From contig CAJLCI010000010.1 of NCBI GenBank assembly GCA_905205065.1, positions 1-64,000 of the forward strand: a stretch of DNA of 64,000 bases, given 5' to 3'. Shown here in pieces: positions 58,930-64,000 of the stretch; the first letter of the stretch is position 1; each line of letters opens with the position of its first letter. The notes under the pieces are model-generated. The model saw only the letters and a list, made by a program, of their open reading frames with translations, ran no database searches and had not been told where the DNA came from. The translations under genes were made by a program, and so were the position numbers. This stretch comes from an uncultured Eubacteriales bacterium (GTDB taxonomy: Bacteria > Bacillota > Clostridia > Oscillospirales > CAG-272).

Positions 58930-60099
58930 TTACATCTTACCCTTTACAAACCCTGAAATTCTCTCAAGCGCGGTTTCGATATGCTTAACAGAATATGCGT
59001 AAGATATTCTGGCAAATCCTTCTCCGCAGGAGCCGAAAGCAGTTCCCGGCACAATCGCCACATGCGTTTCTTTTAAAAGCTCATTGCAAAAAGCCTCCGA
59101 AGACATACCGAATCCGCTTATATTAGGATAAACATAAAACGCTCCTTCTGGCTCAAAGCACGGAAAACCAAGCTTGCGTAAGCCGTCAACAATATATTTG
59201 CGCCTTCGGTCATACTCAGACGTCATTTCGGCAATATCAGCATCTCCGTTTGAAAGCGCCTCAATTGCCGCGTACTGGCTCATTGTCGGAGCACACATGA
59301 TTGCATACTGGTGAATTTTCAGCATCTGTTCAGTAATTTCTTTCGGAGCGGCAGAATAGCCAAGACGCCAGCCTGTCATAGCATATGACTTTGAAAAACC
59401 GCTGGCAACAATAGTACGTTCCCGCATGCCCTCAATTGAAGCGATTGAAACATGGCGTCTGCCGTATGTAAGCTCCGCATATATTTCATCCGATAAAACG
59501 ATAATATCAGTGTCCCGCAATACCTCGGCTACAGCTTTCAAATCCGACTCCGTCATAATAGCGCCCGTCGGATTATTCGGATACGGCAAAATGAGCATTT
59601 TCGTCCGCGGCGTTATTATACGGCGCAGTCTCTCCGCGGTAAGCTTGAAATTATCCTTTTCGAGCGTCTCAAGATATACCGGAGTTCCTCCCGCCATTGT
59701 AACCATCGGACCGTAACATACAAACGACGGGACCGGAACAATTACCTCGTCGCCCTCATTAATACAGGCACGTATAGCAAGATCTATAGCTTCACTTCCG
59801 CCGACAGAAACAAGAATCTCGTCGCCCGGATTATATGAAAGTCCGAATCTGCGGTTCAGATAAGTACTGATTTCCTGACGAAGCGTCATAAGTCCGCTGT
59901 TGGAAGTGTAATAAGTGCGGCCTTTTTCAAGGCTGTCGATTGCAGCCTCTCGTATATGCCACGGTGTTATAAAATCAGGCTGTCCCACAGTCAGGGATAC
60001 AACATCCTCCATTTCATCGAGAATGTCAAAAAACTTACGAATCCCGGACGGCTGAAGTCCCTGAGCACGTGATGACAGAATTTCATTGTAGCTTTTCAC
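58930..60099 (-). CDS. Class I/II aminotransferase (aspartate/aromatic type)
   Basis: A 389-residue PLP enzyme of fold type I. It opens with the family sequence SRAQGLQPSGIRKFFDI and VVSLTVGQPDFITPWHI. The PLP lysine lies in SGFSKSYAMTGWRLGY near 236, and the substrate-binding Arg near the C-terminus is in GFARISYAYS. PNNPTGA near 175 and LSDEIYAELTY near 206 are further signatures. The Lrp-type regulator gene upstream overlaps its start by 4 nt (ATGA), so the two are translationally coupled. Similar regulator-aminotransferase pairs in Firmicutes act in branched-chain, aromatic or aspartate amino acid metabolism. The specific substrate is not shown. Confidence 0.93.
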   Translation of the reverse strand: MKSYNEILSSRAQGLQPSGIRKFFDILDEMEDVVSLTVGQPDFITPWHIREAAIDSLEKGRTYYTSNSGLMTLRQEISTYLNRRFGLSYNPGDEILVSVGGSEAIDLAIRACINEGDEVIVPVPSFVCYGPMVTMAGGTPVYLETLEKDNFKLTAERLRRIITPRTKMLILPYPNNPTGAIMTESDLKAVAEVLRDTDIIVLSDEIYAELTYGRRHVSIASIEGMRERTIVASGFSKSYAMTGWRLGYSAAPKEITEQMLKIHQYAIMCAPTMSQYAAIEALSNGDADIAEMTSEYDRRRKYIVDGLRKLGFPCFEPEGAFYVYPNISGFGMSSEAFCNELLKETHVAIVPGTAFGSCGEGFARISYAYSVKHIETALERISGFVKGKM

Positions 60100-60581
60100 A
60101 TTTCGTACCCTCTTTCATCGGTTTCCGGAATTCCGTAATTTACACCTTTATCCTTATACTTTTTCAAAACAAAATGCGTGGCTGTAGACTGAATTGAATT
60201 CATCGGCGCAAGCTTCTGCGCGACAAAAAAGGCTACCTCTTTCAGAGTTTTCCCCTCTATGAATACAGCGAGATCAAAACCGCCTGACATAAGATAAACG
60301 CTCTGCACCTCAGGGTAATTGCGAATTTTCTCTGCGATTTTATCGAAACCGCGATCCTCCTGCGGAGATATTTTCAGTTCTATGAGTGCAGTGACAGACT
60401 CACGCGCGGTTTTATCCCAGTCAATCAGCGTATGATATCCGAGAATTATTCCTTCCTTCTCGAATTTGCCTATCATTTCTTTAATTTCTCCTACATCTTT
60501 GTCGCACATGACCGCAAGCTGTTCAGGAGTAAGACGACTGTCACTTTCAAGAAGCTTCAAAAAATCATTCATTTGATTCAT
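60096..60581 (-). CDS. Lrp/AsnC-family transcriptional regulator
   Basis: A 161-residue amino-acid-responsive regulator. The N-terminal helix-turn-helix (residues 5-55) reads FLKLLESDSRLTPEQLAVMCDKDVGEIKEMIGKFEKEGIILGY, followed by a RAM (ligand-binding) domain with VTALIELKISPQEDRGFDKIAEKI and VQSVYLMSGGFDLAVFIEG. It overlaps the aminotransferase gene by 4 nt, so it probably controls that gene and itself in response to an amino acid. The promoter is at 60652-60680. Confidence 0.93.
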   Translation of the reverse strand: MNQMNDFLKLLESDSRLTPEQLAVMCDKDVGEIKEMIGKFEKEGIILGYHTLIDWDKTARESVTALIELKISPQEDRGFDKIAEKIRNYPEVQSVYLMSGGFDLAVFIEGKTLKEVAFFVAQKLAPMNSIQSTATHFVLKKYKDKGVNYGIPETDERGYEM

Positions 60582-60651
60582 TCCTTTCTAAAACCGCATA
60601 ACACGCTGAACAGGATAAGCGTGCTGTCTTACAGTAAATAAAATATAATCT

Positions 60652-60680
60652 ATTATACAATATTTAGCTTATTTTGTCCA
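60652..60680 (-). promoter_or_regulatory. Promoter of the lrp-aminotransferase unit
   Basis: On the minus strand TGGACA (60680-60675), 17-nt spacer, TATAAT (60657-60652), giving a leader of about 65 nt. The inverted repeat AGCACGCTTATCCTGTTCAGCGTGTT lies in the leader as a possible Lrp site. Confidence 0.65.
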
Positions 60681-60826
60681 TAGCTTTGAAAAAAGATATT
60701 TAAAATACTTTCAGGTGAATTATAAATTCGAAACAGTTTCAGGATAGACTTTTGATTCTGAATCCGCAGCCATAAAAAAATTCAAATTAAAATATGTCTT
60801 TAAGGGATAAAAAAGCTGAATAGGGG

Positions 60827-60855
60827 TTGAAAAAAGTTTTAATATGCTATATAAT
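60827..60855 (+). promoter_or_regulatory. Promoter of the Re-citrate/homocitrate synthase-family gene
   Basis: TTGAAA (60827-60832), 17-nt spacer, TATAAT (60850-60855), about 100 nt before the ATG at 60954. Confidence 0.75.
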
Positions 60856-60953
60856 ATATAAGAATATAAGAGAAACTTATAAAATCAATAAATTAAAATT
60901 TAAATTGATTCAGCGCAGTCATTTACATAAAACGAAAGAAAGGAACAATAATT

Positions 60954-62384
60954 ATGCAATATTCGCATGAAGAAGATTCATCGCTTATTTTTTCCGAGTC
61001 AACTAATCTGCTCGAACAGTCCGCATATAAATATCAGCTGCAGGACCGGGAAGAGCCAAATCTTTACCGCCATCTTTTCGATTATAAAAGCGTTCCGAAA
61101 GTATCATTCAATCACCGCTTTGTTCCTATGTGTATGCCAGATAAAATATGGATTACAGACACAACCTTCCGCGACGGGCAGCAATCAACATCGCCGTTCA
61201 CCGTAAAACAGATAGTAGATCTTTACACGCTGATGCACAAGCTCGGAGGACCTGACGGGCTGATCAGACAAAGCGAATTTTTTGTTTATTCCGAGAAGGA
61301 TCGCGAATCGCTTCTCCGCTGCAAGGAACTGGGATTTGAATTTCCCGAAATTACAACGTGGATTAGAGCGAGCGAAAAGGATTTTGAGCTTGTAAAAGAG
61401 CTCGGAATCCGTGAAACTGGAATTCTTGTTTCCTGTTCGGATTATCACATATATAAGAAAATGGGACTCACCAGAGCAAAAGCTCTCGACAAATATCTCG
61501 GCGTTGTGAAAAGCGTGCTTGACCGCGGAATTTACCCGCGCTGTCATTTTGAGGATATTACCCGCGCCGATTACTATGGATTTGTCGTACCGTTTGCAGA
61601 AGAACTTCACAAACTGAGCGAATCATACGGTATCCCGATTAAAATCAGAGCATGCGATACTATGGGATACGGCGTATCCTATCACGGCGCTGCGCTTCCC
61701 CGAAGCGTTCCCGGAATTATATACGGTCTTATGCATTACGCAGGTTTTCCGAGTGAAATGATTGAATGGCATGGTCACAACGATTTTTACAAGGTTGTCT
61801 CAAACGCTGCTACTGCATGGCTTTACGGAGCTTCAAGTGTAAACTGTTCTCTTCTCGGAATAGGAGAACGAACCGGAAACTGTCCTCTTGAAGCTATGGT
61901 AATCGAGTACGCTTCGCTTCGTGGAACAGACGACGGAATGAATTTGCCCGTCATTACGGAAATCGCAAGATATTTTGAAGAAGAAATCGGATATGAAATT
62001 CCGCCTCGCACTCCGTTTGTAGGCAGAAACTTTAATGTCACAAGAGCCGGAATACATGCGGACGGCATGCTGAAAAATGAAGAAATTTATAACATATTTG
62101 ATACGACCAAACTTTTAAACCGTCCTGCCTCCGTCGCCGTAGATTCACACAGCGGACTTGCCGGAATTGCGCATTGGCTTAACGGATTTTATCATCTCGA
62201 AAAGGAAAACGCCGTTGACAAGCGCGATCCCGTCATAACGGCTATAAAGGAACGGGTTGATAAAGAATATGAAGCGGGGCGCAATACAGTTATGGGAGAC
62301 GGAGAGCTTGAAAATATTCTTAAAGAAGTAAACTTTGAAGAATATGAACGTTTAAGCCATCTGCGGCTTCACAGACATAAATAA
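60954..62384 (+). CDS. HMGL-like Claisen-condensing enzyme, probable Re-citrate or homocitrate synthase
   Basis: A 476-residue member of the DRE-TIM enzymes that join acetyl-CoA to a 2-oxo acid. A leading segment of about 70 residues precedes the barrel, which starts DKIWITDTTFRDGQQS (the catalytic Arg and metal-binding Asp). The metal-binding H-x-H is in IEWHGHNDFYKV near 269, and NCSLLGIGERTGNCPLEAMV near 295 is the next conserved block. There is no C-terminal LeuA regulatory domain of the kind that makes isopropylmalate synthase leucine-sensitive. From memory, this layout with a long N-terminal lead occurs in the Re-citrate synthases of Clostridia; homocitrate synthase and a LeuA paralogue are alternatives. 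It stands alone; no aconitase or isocitrate dehydrogenase is next to it. Confidence 0.72.
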   Translation: MQYSHEEDSSLIFSESTNLLEQSAYKYQLQDREEPNLYRHLFDYKSVPKVSFNHRFVPMCMPDKIWITDTTFRDGQQSTSPFTVKQIVDLYTLMHKLGGPDGLIRQSEFFVYSEKDRESLLRCKELGFEFPEITTWIRASEKDFELVKELGIRETGILVSCSDYHIYKKMGLTRAKALDKYLGVVKSVLDRGIYPRCHFEDITRADYYGFVVPFAEELHKLSESYGIPIKIRACDTMGYGVSYHGAALPRSVPGIIYGLMHYAGFPSEMIEWHGHNDFYKVVSNAATAWLYGASSVNCSLLGIGERTGNCPLEAMVIEYASLRGTDDGMNLPVITEIARYFEEEIGYEIPPRTPFVGRNFNVTRAGIHADGMLKNEEIYNIFDTTKLLNRPASVAVDSHSGLAGIAHWLNGFYHLEKENAVDKRDPVITAIKERVDKEYEAGRNTVMGDGELENILKEVNFEEYERLSHLRLHRHK

Positions 62385-62523
62385 TCAGGTGAAAAATAAA
62401 AATAATCAATGGCATTGATTGAATTTATAACTAAAACAGCAAAAAGAACTCAAGCAAAAAACAAAATAACCAGAGCAATAGATAAAGAAACAAAAAATGA
62501 TTGAATAAAGCAATAGACAAAAT

Positions 62524-62598
62524 AACCGCGGCGGTTACCGAATCACCTGCAAAAGTGTTTAAACTTTTGAAATTTACCGGTACATCTGCCGCGGTTTT
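62524..62598. terminator. Nested inverted repeat between convergent genes
   Basis: An outer pair AACCGCGGC / GCCGCGGTT encloses an inner hairpin CAAAAGT...ACTTTTG (62550-62569). A weak T-rich tract (TTTTGTATTT) follows on the plus side. It lies between the synthase gene and the mannitol-dehydrogenase-family gene and probably ends both transcripts. The stretch 62390-62520 before it is A-rich with a short repeat (GCAATAGATAAAG and GCAATAGACAAAA). Confidence 0.6.
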
Positions 62599-62612
62599 GT
62601 ATTTATATTAGT

Positions 62613-64000
62613 TTAAGCTTCTAAGTATTTCTTTAAGGTTTTCCTCACCGCTCCGATGCTCTCTATTTCCTCTCGGACCATCTGTTCTATCTTTTTTCCC
62701 AAACCGATTTTCATTAAATCGCACCCGAAAATCACATTATTTGACAAAATAGATGTCAGCTTTCCGTTAAGGCTTTCAGGATTTCCGATTTTTACGCCCT
62801 CCAGCTCTTTTTTTAGAGATAAAAACATCGGATCGCCGCTGCACACCATTTCATTTCCGAAATCGTCCACTTCAAGCAAATACCGCAGCCATCCCGCGAT
62901 AGCCAACGGAATAAATGTAAGCGAGGTTACATCCAAGTCATTGCGCTGAACATATGCTTTGATAGTTTCGCCGAATCTGACAGACATTTTCTGACTGGTA
63001 TCCGTTGCGATACGCTGCGGAGAATCGGGAACAAAGGGATTCGGAAGCCGTTTTTCTACAACCTCATGAATAAAATCCGACGGATTAATAATCTTCGGAT
63101 CTATAACGACAGGCATTCCTTCGTCATATCCAATCTTCTCGACCAGCGCCCTGAGTTCGTTGTCCTTCATTTCATCGGCAATTGAATTATATCCCAAAAG
63201 ACACCCATAAACCGCCAGCGCGGTATGCAAAGGGTTAAGACAGGTCATAACCTTCATTTTTTCCGTATTGTTGACCGTCTCGCGGTCCGTCATATATACG
63301 CCAGCCTCTTCAAGCGGAGGACGGCCGTTCGGAAAATTATCTTCGATTACAAGATACTGCGGTTTTTCCGCATTTACAAAAGGAGCTATAAATGTATTTT
63401 TTTCCGTAACAATCGGAGCCATATCCTCTATGCCCGATGCCGTCAGAGCTTCCTCTATCGCCTTGGCGGGACGCGGAGTAATTTTATCAATCATTGTCCA
63501 CGGAAACGACACATTGCTCTCGTTACGCACCCAATCGGCAAACTTTTCGGTTATGAAACCGTTTTCAAGCCACTTGTCTACCACCGTCATTATACCCGCG
63601 CGCAGCTTCTCGCCGTTGCGGGAGCAGTTGTCCATGCTGACAACCGCGAGAGGAAATCCGCCGGCATTAAAACGCTCAAGAAGAAGCGAAGTAACAATGC
63701 ACATCGCGTGCGAACAGCCGGACGGACCTTTTTTAAAATCAGATTCTACAAACTGAAGAAAGTCTCCCTGAATATTTGTCAGAGAATAACCCTTTTCGGT
63801 TATAGTAAAGCTGACCATCTGGAGAGTGGGCTTGCGAAATACAGCCCGAAGCTGTTCCATATCCTCAGGATAAGCATTTCCTGCCCTGATTCCCTTAGCT
63901 ATCGACGCTACTATCTCTTTTTCTATTTTACCGTCGGAAAGCAAGCTGACCAATAAAGTCATGCTGTCGTGCGGAGAATAGATTTCATCAATTATTCCGT
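62613..64000 (-). CDS. Mannitol-dehydrogenase-family oxidoreductase, 5' end beyond right edge
   Basis: An NAD-dependent sugar or sugar-acid oxidoreductase; about 462 residues are inside the window. The frame is open through the right edge (a Met at 63962 is internal, since codons upstream to the edge also belong to the family: GIIDEIYSPHDSM). Signatures are GFPLAVVSMDNCSRNGEKL (the conserved D-N-C-S-R-N-G block), VSFPWTMIDKITPRP, and CLNPLHTALAVYGCLLGY with the zinc-independent catalytic Lys-x4-Asn-x2-His region (KMKVMTCLNPLHTALA). Members include mannitol 2-dehydrogenase, fructuronate reductase (UxuB) and tagaturonate reductase; the class cannot be chosen without the rest of the protein or its neighbours. 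Confidence 0.9.
   Translation of the reverse strand, partial: GIIDEIYSPHDSMTLLVSLLSDGKIEKEIVASIAKGIRAGNAYPEDMEQLRAVFRKPTLQMVSFTITEKGYSLTNIQGDFLQFVESDFKKGPSGCSHAMCIVTSLLLERFNAGGFPLAVVSMDNCSRNGEKLRAGIMTVVDKWLENGFITEKFADWVRNESNVSFPWTMIDKITPRPAKAIEEALTASGIEDMAPIVTEKNTFIAPFVNAEKPQYLVIEDNFPNGRPPLEEAGVYMTDRETVNNTEKMKVMTCLNPLHTALAVYGCLLGYNSIADEMKDNELRALVEKIGYDEGMPVVIDPKIINPSDFIHEVVEKRLPNPFVPDSPQRIATDTSQKMSVRFGETIKAYVQRNDLDVTSLTFIPLAIAGWLRYLLEVDDFGNEMVCSGDPMFLSLKKELEGVKIGNPESLNGKLTSILSNNVIFGCDLMKIGLGKKIEQMVREEIESIGAVRKTLKKYLEA

Overview
The window looks like a chromosomal segment of an anaerobic, endospore-forming member of the Clostridia (Firmicutes/Bacillota). The evidence is a clear spoIIID gene behind a sigma-E-like promoter, AddAB rather than RecBCD, a long Clostridia/Bacillus-type SRP RNA next to dnaX-ybaB-recR, RqcH, and strong AGGA/AAAGG ribosome binding sites with AT-rich intergenic DNA. 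No phage, insertion sequence, CRISPR array, rRNA or tRNA gene was recognised.

Layout. 1-2000: a copper-efflux unit (csoR, then a copA cut by the left edge) behind a promoter with a CsoR-type operator. 2100-5320: SRP RNA, dnaX, ybaB, recR. 5950-10340: a MarR-controlled heterodimeric ABC exporter with one degenerate ATP site. 10795-13430: a GNAT-like protein and rqcH. 13676-16850: two tandem paralogues fusing an XRE DNA-binding domain to an ADP-ribosylglycohydrolase domain. 17000-19200: rpsF-ssb-rpsR and upp, with good promoters. 19217-20056: a YitT-type membrane protein. 20271-32806: a 12-kb carbohydrate-uptake operon with a 1027-residue binding protein, two CUT1 permease pairs, an NHL/TPR/Yip1-like membrane protein and a DUF5696-like secreted protein, but no ATPase. 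33292-38600: ACT-domain protein, UPF0210 protein, alr, mtnA and a class II aldolase; the last two suggest salvage of 5-methylthioribose or 5-deoxyribose. 38630-42250: an ECF-like sigma factor with a very long C-terminal extension, a cell-wall amidase and a leucine-rich-repeat lipoprotein. 42602-54457: rbfA, a DHH phosphoesterase, an SGNH lipoprotein, truB, addB and addA. 54689-56575: spoIIID followed by a GlgA-like glycosyltransferase that has lost key catalytic residues. 56769-64000: a serine hydrolase, a Gfo/Idh oxidoreductase, an aminotransferase with an Lrp regulator, a Re-citrate/homocitrate synthase-family enzyme, and a mannitol-dehydrogenase-family enzyme cut by the right edge.

The most unusual signal is not a gene. 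At least seven intergenic regions carry a degenerate ~75-nt element: TTCAATAAG, then usually 56-58 nt from that start, an AAAAAGTGAGCGGAA-like box. In four of the seven the element runs straight into a tandem array with a ~15-bp period that often shares the string AACGTCTTACA. A fifth 15-bp array lies downstream of the aldolase gene, and addA carries its own in-frame 18-bp array. I know of no described family that matches.

All functional calls are from reading the translated sequence and motif recognition; no database search was run.
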